DNA of 64,000 nucleotides from Pomphorhynchus laevis (Eukaryota > Acanthocephala > Palaeacanthocephala > Echinorhynchida > Pomphorhynchidae). The notes below the pieces were generated by a model, which saw nothing but the letters and a program-made list of their open reading frames with translations, made no database searches and was not told the DNA's origin. The translations under genes and the position numbers were made by a program. Below, piece by piece: positions 32,505 through 43,079 of the stretch; the first letter of the stretch is position 1, and every line of letters begins with the position of its first letter. The stretch spans positions 124,001 through 188,000 of the forward strand of contig WNNJ02003720.1 in assembly GCA_012934845.2 (NCBI GenBank), read 5' to 3'.

Positions 32505-34660
32505 TAATTATAAATTTTTCATCATAAATTTATTATACACATTATTTTTGTGTATAAACTTGTATTTACAATAAGATCTTTTTGTTTATAATTTCTTAAA
32601 TATAAAATAAACATTTTCTGAGCCATACAGAATCTGTCATACAAATGTACAGCGCATTATGGACTGTAGTCTCTACATTGTAAGTTTAATAAACACTTAT
32701 TTTTTGAACGTTTACTATAAAAAGACTGAATGTGAGATTACCGCTCTCGATTTTGTTTAATACTAACATCTTTGATGCTTTGTCATATTTTAAACAATTT
32801 TCATTAATATATGTTCATTATTTTTAATTTTATAAATATATTTACATATAAGCTCGTTCTAAACATTTAAAAACTGTAAATATTTTATTTGATAGCACCT
32901 TATCTAATTCTATATTTTTCATGATTGTATTTTTATAGATTTAAGGGAATGATAAAGTGATGTTTTATGCCACTTGAATATGTCCTCGCCTAAGAAGAAT
33001 GAAACACTCTAATTTGTAAGTTCTTAATTGTTAGTTTCGGGGGGGGGGTCGCCGTATGCCCACAGGCAGGAAATTTGATTATTAATAATATGGACTTGTG
33101 CTGATTTAAACTTTTCGAATTTCCATCGTTTGGCTCAAATGGAAATTTAATTTTCAAATGGGAGTAGTTGGCTCATATTTAAAAGGGTCACAACATTTGA
33201 TTGAAACCTTATTGTATTTCAAGAAAACATTGTTATCTCTCCTGGGTACATAGCATATCTAGCAAGTGAATTTATTAACACACGAATATTGGCAGATATT
33301 CAAGTGTGTAATATTAATGGATACACACTTGAAAAATCGTGTAAGACATTCACTGTGATCGTTGAGTTTATTTCACGATAAAATCGGTTCACATCAGCTA
33401 ACGCTAAATTAACCTAAGAATATCAAACTTACTCATGAAAAATTAGGGAATTAAATGTTACCTCATTGATGAACATTGGATAAATAAATAGAAACGAAGT
33501 AATTTTGATTCGAATGCGCTGTAGGTTTTATACAAATGGTTATCCCAACGAGGATGATATTTTTTATATCAAGTAATACCTTTTTTCATGAGTTCAGATA
33601 TATACGTTTGCTAATAAAAATTTTCAATGTTAGAAAGTGTTTGATGTCAGCACATTGACTATTAATCCGTGTTATAATTGAGATTAAAGGTCATCAGGAA
33701 AAACTGTTATGTTATTAGCTTAGTTTCGGATACTATTTATCAACCAAATATTTTGGTGTAATTCCATACACCAAATATTGTTTTATTCTATTTCCATACA
33801 CTAAATATTATGAAATTGTTAACTCCCTTTAACGACATTTTTCGGCCAATTAGTGTAAACGAACAGTATCATATCGTATGCAAACTAACGTGTCTACCAC
33901 CAATCGTAGTATACCGTAAAATTGACATAGTAAATATTGTTACACTTCACGTTATTTTATGTTATTGCTCTGGCTCTTGCATTTTACATTTTTTCACCAT
34001 TTTTTGATCGTGATGATTTATTAGGTAGATATTAATAGATTTTCATAAAATGAAGTATCTCTTTACATTTATATATTATATTACGTTGATTATCGAAACT
34101 GTTAGTATTTTAAACGGCTACGTCTTTAAACAATTAGGTATAATTAAAAAAATTCTTATCGCTGTGATCAGCTAATAGACTATTATTTATCATCTGTCAA
34201 ATGATTAATCAGAGATGTAGTAGATTTTTAATCTGATCTGTATCTACTAATATCATAAATATATAGTATTGGTAAAATTGATGATAAAATTATTTAACAT
34301 TTACCAGTAATATGTCTCCTTATTAGAGTCCGCACCTTGACTACTGCTCCATATTAACGATTCATTAAGTCAAATACTGAATTTTGAACGTCACAATATT
34401 ATCTAATATTACATAAACAAATACTACACCTGATTCCAGTTCGTATAGTGACTTGAATTAGTATTGTCGTTTTACTTAATAATCTTATAAACGTGTAAGC
34501 CTCAACAAGCAATAGCCTTAGCAAACAGTAATCGCAACAAAAGCTATAACCATAACAAACAGCAGTGTAGTTTCGTACACAATATTACGTTTGGATTCAA
34601 CATAAACTACGCTTTTAAGTCTACTCATCCACTCATAATAGGCAATTAGTTTTTCAAAGA
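32505..34660. other. AT-rich intergenic DNA, no gene seen
   Basis: No recognisable protein or RNA gene. A run of ten G (33,039-33,048) is unusual in this context. A short piece (33,674-33,732) matches the MITE at 60,808-60,955 (AGGTCATCAGGA, then AGTTTCGGA). Confidence 0.55.
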
Positions 34661-34683
34661 AATTATATAAGGAGAGTGAGACC

Positions 34684-34872
34684 ATTCCGCGTGAATTTCT
34701 TGTAAAACATATAAGCCAGACGCGAAAGAATGACGAATGCCGTTTCGTCATCACAATGACTCATCAGTGCCAGATCCCTCCCACTACTGGATGCAGAGGA
34801 GGACTGGCAGACGGCAATCAATGAATGAATCAATGTGAATGATGTACTAGAAAATTTTCTAGTAACATCATA
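34684..34872 (-). repeat. Hammerhead-bearing short repeat, copy 2
   Basis: Second copy, about 90% alike to copy 1 and with the same outer ends. The part CAATCAATGAATGAATCAATG is a simple-repeat tract just 5' of the ribozyme on the minus strand. The ribozyme core is complete here. Upstream sequence TAAGGAGAGTGAGACCA (34,668) recurs before copy 3, so the full unit may be slightly longer. Confidence 0.8.
34739..34815 (-). ncRNA. Type III hammerhead ribozyme
   Basis: Self-cleaving RNA motif on the minus strand, 77 nt. Stem III GCCGU (34,815-34,811) pairs with ACGGC (34,743-34,739). H17 is C at 34,810, the expected cleavage point. Stem I UGCCAG (34,809-34,804) pairs with CUGGCA (34,773-34,768) and has an extended loop that can itself pair (CCUCC with GGAGG). 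Then come CUGAUGA (34,767-34,761), stem II GUCAU-UGUG-AUGAC (34,760-34,747) and GAAA. All conserved core bases are present. Known relatives are the schistosome Sm-alpha, newt and cave-cricket satellite ribozymes and animal retrozymes. Activity in vitro or in the cell is not shown. Confidence 0.88.
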
Positions 34873-34984
34873 GTGTACTAAATCAGTACTACAGCTTCAC
34901 CAAAAGGATCATTAGCAAAAGCACTGGCAAATGCCAGCGCAGGTCTCTTTAATATCGGCTAACTTTTATTTAAGGAGAGTGAGA

Positions 34985-35318
34985 CCATTCCGCGTGAATT
35001 TATTGTAAAACATGTAAGCCAGACGCGAAAAAATGACGAATGCCGTTTCGTCATCACAATGACTCATCAGTGCCAGATCCCTCCCACTACTGGATGCAGA
35101 GGAAAAATGATGCATCCACTAATGATGCAGAGGAAAAAAATGCATCCACTAATGATGCATTTTTGGTCATCAAAAATGATGCATCCACTAATGGATGCAG
35201 AGGAGGATGCTTTCGTCCTCCTCTGCATCCAGTAGTGGGAGGGATCCGGCACTGATGAGTCATTGTGATGACGAAACGGCATTCGTCATTTTTTCGCATC
35301 TGGCTTACATGTTTTACA
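34985..35318. repeat. Inverted dimer of the hammerhead repeat, copy 3
   Basis: Two 100-bp arms (35,004-35,103 and 35,219-35,318) are reverse complements with two mismatches. Each holds the CUGAUGA-stem II-GAAA part of the ribozyme but lacks the cleavage-strand GCCGUCUGCCAG segment. The 115-bp spacer contains about three copies of an ATGATGCATCCACTAATG unit made from the arm end. Confidence 0.85.
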
Positions 35319-35319
35319 A

Positions 35320-36245
35320 AAAAAAGAAATTATAAAATGTCAATTTTAAATATATCGTACAACATATAGCACTAAACATCCATAAAGTATAGCTCATTGA
35401 TGGTACACGTGTGTAACGCTCAATTAGATAATCGGCTATTTTATCCGCTTTTATTAATTTGTAAATAATAATACATAAACCAGATCATCAATATACTGCA
35501 AATCAATACAATGCAAATGATTATCTTAAATATTTTATCATAAGTCATATAAGACAAATAATAAAAATAACCTATAATGTATAAATGTAGAAATAATTAT
35601 TATTGTTATTTTAATAATTATTGTTTTAAGATTACATGATAATATTAAGTATATTATATTTCTAATTTCGTAAATTCGCAGGAACGAATAAATTAGTTTT
35701 ATTCCAAAAATTACAATATTTCGATAGTTTCTTAAAATATTTTAATAGTTCAGGAAAATGATAAACAGTTTATTAAAGACAAAAGCATTAAGTTTGCCAT
35801 ACAGCTGATTTAAATTTAAATAAAGCTGATTTCAATTTAAAAAGACTATAGTAGCTTTTGTTTTAATTATTTATAAGAGACCAAGTAAGTTTAATTTGAT
35901 TTTAAGTTTTTTATATTCGAATTCCTGATTATTTGTTTCTTATTTTAACATGTTTTTCGAATATTTTAAATTTGATTTTTCTTCATGCTTTTAAATTAAA
36001 TTTATTTTGTTTTTCAATCAAAATTTCACAATTTTCTTTATTTAGTTTTATTTTTCTACTAATTTTCATCTATTCTTTTTAAGTTTTTGTATTTGCTTCA
36101 TTGTCTTTGTTTTTAGTTGTTTAGTACTAATATTAACTGACTTTTGTATATTTTGTTACATTTTAAATGTTTTATTTAATATTTTTTACTTTGCTACAAT
36201 GACAAACTTGACTTTTTTGTGTTTGATAAACTGTTTGTAATGTTC
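35320..36245. other. AT-rich upstream region of the carrier gene
   Basis: No gene seen. It is long A/T-rich sequence with T-rich tracts on the plus strand. It presumably contains the promoter and 5' UTR of the carrier gene, but I see no clear TATA box or initiator that stands out from the background. Confidence 0.5.
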
Positions 36246-36246
36246 T

Positions 36247-36335
36247 TAACGATGATAACAGGAGCTATCGAAATATTGTATTTTTTGTAATAAAACTAAT
36301 TTCTTTGGTCCTGTAAATGTATTAAACTATAAGAA
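36247..36335. repeat. Half copy of MITE 1 upstream of the carrier gene
   Basis: GATGATAACAGGAGCTATCG then AAATATTG matches the inner part of MITE 1 (23,466-23,657), followed by TTTCTTTGGTCCTGTAAA like its terminal repeat. One arm only. Confidence 0.55.
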
Positions 36336-36495
36336 GAAATGGATATTTTCAGTGCTATTTATAATATTGGTTTAATATTTGTAATTAATTAGTGGTAATG
36401 TATGCACATTTTAGTTTATAATGCTTTTTGATTATTAACTTTTGATTTATTTAAGAGGAGGAAATTCATTGTTATTGAACAAATCGGACATAGTG

Positions 36496-37575
36496 ATGGG
36501 AAGTGCTTTGTATAGCATTTTTAAGCACCTTGACGGTAAGAATATGCTTGCTGGTATGGTTGCAGGCGTAACTTCAACGATGATACTTCATCCACTTGAA
36601 TTAATAAAAGTAAGAATGCAAGTTGATGATACTGCACAAGGCCATAAAAGCATTAAGAAGACTTATTCGTCAACTCCTACTACTCTTAGTAGTACGGGAC
36701 CTGCAAAGCAGCAAAGCGTGTCGAGACCACGTTATTCCGGGGTGTTTAATGCTTTTAAAGTAATATATACCGAAAGCGGTATTCGTGGACTTTACCAAGG
36801 TGTTACTCCAAATATTTGGGGATCAGGAGCATCATGGGGTATTTATTTTTTTCTCTATGCCGCTTTAAAATCAATGCAAATTGGGCGCTTTACAAACACC
36901 GACGATCTGTCATCGAAAGTTGTACATTTGCCAGCTTATGTTCACCTATTAAATGCATTTGTGGCGGGTTCAATTACTTCATTAATAACAAATCCGATAT
37001 GGATGATGAAAACAAGACTCTGTCTTCAGTACAATAAGGATAAATATGTAAAATCTATATCAGATCCGTCAGGTAAAGCCTTAATAGGAATAAATTATAA
37101 CGGAATGCTGGATGGACTATATAAGGTGATCAAGTACGAGGGCTTTATGGCGCTTTACAAAGGTCTCAGTTTTGGAATACTGGGTACATTACACGGTGTT
37201 GTTCAATTTGGAGTGTATGAACAATTGAAACAGCATCATATAATGCTCTCAAGCTTGTTTAGCTATCACACTAATGCCATTCAAAGCAATCAGTTAAAAC
37301 AAAGCATGTCTGCTAATACATACGCTGTGTATTCCGGCATATCTAAAATAGCTGCAGTATTGTTGACCTATCCATTTCAGCTGATCAGATCCCGTTTACA
37401 GGATCAACATAGCCAATATGCCTCTGGTCGTCAAGTAATTCAACTGATATTAGTCAATGAGGGTATTTTTGCATTTTACAAAGGTATCACTGCAACGTTG
37501 ATACGAGTTGTTCCAGCCAGTTGTATAACCTTCGTCGTATATGAAACAATGAAGAATACGCTGTCCGTAAAATAG
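36496..37575 (+). CDS. SLC25A32: Mitochondrial folate/FAD carrier, SLC25A32-like
   Basis: Inner-membrane mitochondrial carrier; SLC25A32 and yeast Flx1-type members move folate and/or FAD into mitochondria. Three carrier repeats, each with a signature: PLELIKVRM (repeat 1), PIWMMKTRLCLQY (repeat 2, where the family replaces the usual acidic residue by Trp), PFQLIRSRLQDQ (repeat 3, Gln instead of Asp/Glu, also a family trait). Second-half motifs are GLYQG, ALYKG and FYKG, and it ends RVVPASCITFVVYETMKN. The best start is ATG 36,496 (MGSALYSIFKHL aligns with known N-termini); an in-frame ATG at 36,442 would add 18 residues. 359 residues, longer than the usual ~315 because of a Ser/Thr/Lys-rich insert of about 35 residues after repeat 1. 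Single exon, which is unusual next to the intron-rich gene downstream; a retrocopy origin is possible but the frame is fully intact. Confidence 0.93.
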   Translation: MGSALYSIFKHLDGKNMLAGMVAGVTSTMILHPLELIKVRMQVDDTAQGHKSIKKTYSSTPTTLSSTGPAKQQSVSRPRYSGVFNAFKVIYTESGIRGLYQGVTPNIWGSGASWGIYFFLYAALKSMQIGRFTNTDDLSSKVVHLPAYVHLLNAFVAGSITSLITNPIWMMKTRLCLQYNKDKYVKSISDPSGKALIGINYNGMLDGLYKVIKYEGFMALYKGLSFGILGTLHGVVQFGVYEQLKQHHIMLSSLFSYHTNAIQSNQLKQSMSANTYAVYSGISKIAAVLLTYPFQLIRSRLQDQHSQYASGRQVIQLILVNEGIFAFYKGITATLIRVVPASCITFVVYETMKNTLSVK

Positions 37576-37708
37576 TTTAGGAAGATAATTGATGTATCAA
37601 TATGCTTGATGTTATGTTTTCATCCAGTATAATAGAGTTCTGACAACTGTAATGCTATCGATATTTTTCTAATTTTAATACTTATTAAATATATAGAAAA
37701 CAAGATTA

Positions 37709-37714
37709 AATAAA
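37709..37714 (+). terminator. Probable polyadenylation signal of the carrier gene
   Basis: AATAAA 134 bp after the stop codon, in an AT-rich 3' region. Confidence 0.5.
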
Positions 37715-38126
37715 TCACAAAATTTTCATTTACTAACTATTTGAGAATATACAATCAAGATATACAAGTGTCATCAAAACTAAGACGTTCTTCTGGTTGC
37801 TTCCGATTCATGTCAATTACAACTCAAGCGTCTTGCAGCTTGTAGTCCGCTCAGTCTTCTTATTAAGATTAGGTTTGAAGTTTGAAATTCAATTTGGAAA
37901 TATCGATTATTGGAATAAAATATTAAAATCAGATATTGAAATAGTAAATAAATCACTCATATAAAATACATAGAGTAGCGAATTTATTAATGCGCGTAAT
38001 CCGATTCTATTTGGGATAATTTAGATATTTATGGCTAAAAGTATTAGTAATACATATCTAACTATCTCATTTTTAGGTTCGTATAATGTGACCGGAATAG
38101 TAAAATTCGATCCGATCCCCTAATTT

Positions 38127-38381
38127 GATCGCGAGTTAAAAACAGGACAAGAATATTAATGTCGATAACAACTTTATTTATGTAGATAAATACATAATTA
38201 TTTACATGGTAAATACTCATGTCGATATATACTGGATGGAGAAAAAGCTGGATGATTGCGAGTCAAAAAAGAGGATAAGAATATTAATGTCGATAAAAAC
38301 TATATTTATGTCGATAAATACATGAGTATTTACATGGTAAATACCCATGTCGATATATACTGAATGGAGAAAAAGCTGGAT
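38127..38381. repeat. Tandem pair of a ~127-bp unit
   Basis: Units 38,127-38,253 and 38,254-38,381 share AAGAATATTAATGTCGATAA, TTTACATGGTAAATAC and GGAGAAAAAGCTG with about 10% difference. No coding content. Confidence 0.8.
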
Positions 38382-38509
38382 GATTAAATATATTAGTGTG
38401 CAATTACGTAGCAATCTGTCCAGTAAGATTCACACCAGGATGGTCTTTACATTGCCATACGTGGGATGTATCTTGAAAAGTACTTTACTCGAAAGTTGGG
38501 TAATTACAA

Positions 38510-40260
38510 AGATTATCGGATAGATATGAGGTAAGGCATGCTACGGAGGAGGAAGAAAAGCCGTTATCATAACGATGGCGAGAAAGGAGGATGGAGTGGT
38601 CGACGATGTCGAGGGCGGATGAGAGGTCGAGGGAGATGAGAACACTATATAGAGCATTGTCACGATAAATGAGTAGGTCGTTGTAAACTAAAATGCAGGC
38701 GATTTCTGTGGAGGGATTAGAGCGGAAAGCGGATTGGAAAAGAGGTACAGATTAGATGAATAGAGATAAACGTTGATCTGTATTAAGATAAGGCGCTCTA
38801 AGAGCTTGGAAAGAGTAGGGATGAGTGAAATAGGGCGATAGCTAGAAGGAAGTGAGGGTTTGGTCGATTGTTTCTTAAGGAGGGGACGAACGATGACGGA
38901 TTTTCAGTATGAATGAAAGATACGACTGCTGATGGACGAGTTAAACAAGGTGATGAGGAAAGGGGATATCGATGAGCGTATGGATTTAAGTATGGGGTAG
39001 GCAGGGGATCGGCATGTGAGGTTTTGTTGGTCGTGGACATGAGGACAGATGAGACTTTGGCAGGTGAGTCAGGGAGAAGATGAAAGAGTTCCGGAGGATG
39101 AGGCCAGGCGAGTAGCAGTGATATTGAGTGGGTAGGGGGTTGTGAGAGAGCAACGTGGATACTTTGGTCTGAAGAAATGGCGAATAATCATGGGGATTGG
39201 TGTTGCAAGACTAAGAGTAGCGAGAAAAGATAGAGTTAAAAGTATGCCAGAGAGACTTAGAGTTTAATGAAGTTTGATTTTATGCTGTTAGAAGAAGTTG
39301 CGTGGTACGTAGTAGGTGGAGATGAGCTTGGCGAAGAGCAAGATAGGAATCACGGAGACGGAGTGAGCGAGCGTATATCACGTATGAGAGAGCGGTGATA
39401 TACTCGAAAAGCATGATGGAGTCGACGCTTTGAGAGTAGGCATTTGATGTTAAACCATTGGGCATAATTCAAGCGACGGTAATGGTGAATCTTGAAGGGC
39501 AAGAGAAGATCGAGAGTGGATGCGAGTTCAGAGTCGGAAATAACGGCAAGATCGTGAGGAGAGGATGGTGTTATTGTAGGAGAAAATAAAGATGATTTGC
39601 GTAAGGCATAGTGGAGAAGGGTGATGTCAAGATTTCTTCAAGAGCAACTTACGATGGTTGGTGTGTGAGGCGGGGAGTGATTTGAAGTGAGATCAAGAGT
39701 GACGAAAAAGTGATCGGATAGACCATGATCGGAGAGGTGAAGTAATTTGTAGGCAGCAAAACGATCGGGGACAGCTATGATGTCGAGTGCCCTGTTCAGG
39801 ATATGTGTTGGGGCATTTGAAATTAGTTTGTAATTGTAGTTTGATATAATGTTGATGAACCGGATGGAATCGTTTGAATAGGGGCTTGCCAGGCGGATGT
39901 TGAAGTCACCTAGAACGAGTAAAGGGATTGAGGACAAAGAACAATGAGAAAGGAGGTTAGCGAGTTCGGTAAAAAATAAGGATGCTGGAGCTAATGAACG
40001 AGTACGGTATACAATGGCGAGATCTAAAGTTGTCGGGCTAGAAGAACGACAAGTGAGCAATTTAAAAGAGCAAGGACTGAAAGGTGGATTTATTTTGCGA
40101 AGAGACTCGGGGGAGACGGGTGAATGCGACAATGATGCCATGATTAGATAATTTTGAATTGGATGAGCTGAGGGGACGGACGGATTCGACTAGTGAGCAA
40201 CCGGCAGACAGCTAACGGCGAATTGAGATGTCGTTGGAATCGGGGTGCCAGAATAATAGA
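38510..40260 (-). pseudogene. L2-like LINE, copy 2 (3' truncated in the RT)
   Basis: Same family as 27,012-29,330. Endonuclease 40,141-39,638: IPLLVLGDFNIRLASPYSND, ILNRALDIIAVPDRFA, HGLSDHFFVTLDLTSN (catalytic SDH). RT entry 39,040-38,800: RPISLIPTLSKLLERLILI and LSALIPP-type text in mixed frames; palm A LDLSSALDIVDHSILL near 38,590-38,640. The reading stops at about 38,510 next to the tandem pair. Its endonuclease is better preserved than in copy 1. Confidence 0.75.
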
Positions 40261-40736
40261 ATATACACACTCAATAAGCTAATCAATAAGACTTCTTCAT
40301 GTGGATGATTGTCAAAACATTAGGAGCGCAAGGTTACAAAGGGGACCAAATTAAACGCACTTTAGTTTCATATCATCCGCATCATGATGGAAGCTAGATA
40401 AGCAAAACACACGCTATAATTACGTGCAATTTGCTCCGTCATGTTAACATTCTTCACATACTGGGAATTACGATGAAGCAAGTGATATTTTCATCAAATT
40501 AGTTAACTGATAAGTTAGCAATACCGACACTTTACTAAATAAACAAAGAACGGAAACTGGTAGTTAATTTTAGATGAAGTTGAAGATTATTTGGTTTTTT
40601 ACTTTGTTTAGTTTTTGGTTTGCTTCTCTAACGACTGTTATGTTTATTTAGAAAATCTTTATTATTATGTATAATCGAGCATTTGCACTAAATAAATAAT
40701 CTTTTTAAATAAATATGTACACAATATTAATGTATT

Positions 40737-41040
40737 GTAACACAACTGCGCCCACGGAAAATCACAAACTACCTGCAGGGGCAATAAATATGTTATGCAC
40801 TATGTTATAATATTTACAATAGATAATAAAAATATAATAGCGTTAAAAGTTTAAATTTACAGTTATACTGAACGTATGTTCAGTATTGATGTCATTATCA
40901 TACGTTCAGTATAGCTGTAAATTTAAACTTTTAACGCTATTATATTTTTATTATCTATTGTAAATATTATAACATAGTGCATAACATATTTATTGCCCCT
41001 GCAGGTAGTTTGTGATTTTCCGTGGGCGCAGTTGTGTTAC
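40737..41040. repeat. Long inverted repeat, 142-bp arms, one mismatch
   Basis: Arms 40,737-40,878 and 40,899-41,040 match at 141 of 142 positions, with a 20-bp loop. Outer ends GTAACACAACTGCGCCCACG. The flanks AATGTATT and TATGCATT (6 of 8) could be a diverged 8-bp target duplication, as hAT elements make. No coding content. It is either a young fold-back transposon or a palindrome made by one replication event. Confidence 0.9.
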
Positions 41041-41644
41041 TATGCATTATTATCGTGTACACATATGACATTTGGTATATTTTCACTTTTAGCCTAGCAA
41101 TTAAAAAATTACGTTTTTAAGGATGTTAAAAGACTGGATAAAAAATTGACTTTAGAAATTCAAATTTCACCACGTATTGCATTAAGACAAAGTAGAACGA
41201 TTCTTGACATCAATTGAAAATCTACTCTCAATCCAGGAGAACTTTTGGATACATGCAATACAAATACTGCTTAAAGATGAATTAGGACAAATGTTCATCC
41301 AATACAATTCAATATTCATTCAATGACATTAGCATAAACAACTTATGAATTATATCAATTTTATATCTATTATACCTATTTTGGATAAAAGTGAACACCA
41401 TTGTGTTTAAGATTTTATTCACGTTCCTGATTATGACAGGATAAGCTACATAAATATTGGACGGAAAAGTTTTCTTTGTTCCTATAGTTGGAATTTTGTG
41501 GCAGGATCAATAAAATACTAATTTATTCTTTATATTTAGTTATCTGCTGCTATTTGCATAATCATAAACAAAGAAAACACGAAAAGTATGTATTGTTCCT
41601 GTTTTTGGTGATGTTAGCAGCAGCTAACAAAATATGAATAAAAG

Positions 41645-42113
41645 ATAGTATTTTCCTATGGTTAGGCATAATAAATTATTCACACGAGAAAAATTCGTTT
41701 ATATTAATTTAAAAACGTTTCGGTAATTCGCAATGATCATTTTCAAGCTAGTAATTGTTTACAAAAAGAACAAAAAATGGCTTATATCCCATGGGTACGG
41801 AAGAATACGAATAAATTTTCGTAGTTCAAACTATCGATGGGAATTCTTAAATTATAGTTCGATTTATCATCATCCATCATTCCTCTTCTGCCATTGATGT
41901 GCATACACTCATGTATTAAACGCCCATAATTATTTGGTTCTTTCGTAAGTATTCTGACATCATCGAACTCAATTTGGTGTATTTTATTGAGGGAATGGTT
42001 TAAAATACCAGATGACATGTTCCCTTCCTTAGATTATTACAATTATCCTTTATTCTAAAGTGTAATGGTCGTTTAGTCTGACCCATGTAGAATGCATCAC
42101 ATTCTTTACAATT
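41645..42113 (-). pseudogene. Penelope-like element, 5'-truncated 3' end
   Basis: Carries the C-terminal GIY-YIG endonuclease segment (CKECDAFYMGQTKRPLHFRI) and the same C-terminal region and 3' UTR as the copy at 48,470 (TAGGCATAATAAATTATTCACAC). It abuts an L2-like LINE tail, with which it forms one open frame by chance. A fossil fragment. Confidence 0.75.
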
Positions 42114-42650
42114 CCAGGTATGTGGAGCAGCGACGATAAAAGAGCGGATGCCGTAGTTGGTTGAGTGTGGAGGGACGTGGAGAAGTAGATAATTACTTGA
42201 TCGCAGAGCTAATAGGGCAGAACGCCAATCATCAAGATAATCAAGATGAAAGTAGGATGGTGAGTGACAAAATAGAAGACGAAAGGTAACAATACGCAAA
42301 CGAAATTAAATACGAAGGTTAATTGTGGGCCAATATAAGACGGAAAGTTTATGGGAGATAGGGTCGAAGCGGACAAGACGCAAGAGGATATGGGCGGCAG
42401 AGTTTATGGTACGTTGGAGAGCTAAAAGCGCCGAATTGAAAGAGTCGGCAAATAAGCTAATGCAATAATCAATTCTGGGAAATAGGAGAGACAATATAAG
42501 AACGAGACAAGAGCGGAAGTCGATCAGCCTACGAATGCGAAGGAGGTCACAAAGTAATAATAAAGTAGCGCGAACTTTGTCATGAACAAAATGTTTAAGT
42601 GAAAGAATTGTCGAAGTTAAAACTTTAGAACATCATATTGTCAACGATTG
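42113..42650 (-). pseudogene. L2-like LINE, C-terminal fragment (copy 3)
   Basis: RT thumb and tail: FPRIDYCISLFADSF, LLALQRTINSAAHIL, then LRSSNYLLLHVPPHSTNYGI and FIVAAPHTWN. The last motif is the usual end of L2/Rex1-like ORF2. The Penelope fragment starts in the middle of this motif. Confidence 0.75.
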
Positions 42651-43079
42651 GGAGAATGATCGAATTATCAGATAAAATAGGTGGAGTTATGTCGAAATGA
42701 TGGGGTATGATTTACATAATTTGGGACTTCATGTAGATTAATATGGACTTAATAATTATGAACTATTAATTTTGGACTTAATATAAATATAGATTAAATA
42801 AAAATGAAAATTAAAAATAACTATATAATAACAAGGGCCGATATGTACATGTTGATTAAGGATTAAGCTGGTACATGCCAATTAGCCTCTTCGTAGAGCG
42901 GATCAGGCAACGTATGTTCGACATTAGTCGATCAACGGCTAAATAATTGACATGCTTACATCAGCCGTAGGGATAGTCCTTTCATAGACTATCTCAGATC
43001 CCTCCGATGACTCTAACGGCGGATTGGAAAATAAACGAAAAAGCGGAAGAGAGTCACGGAGTCCTGTTTAATTACAGTA

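Noticed and set aside
33039-33048. Run of ten G as a possible regulatory G-tract
   Set aside because: A single homopolymer without further G runs nearby cannot form a quadruplex, and it may be a sequencing artefact.
35087-35218. CRISPR-like direct repeats in the spacer of the inverted dimer
   Set aside because: Units are irregular, without unique spacers of constant size, and derive from the adjacent repeat arm; the genome is eukaryotic.
35040-35299. Overlapping open frames reading FRHHNDSSVPDPSHYWMQR on both strands
   Set aside because: They come from the inverted hammerhead repeat; the same peptide appears on both strands because the arms are palindromic. No coding evidence.
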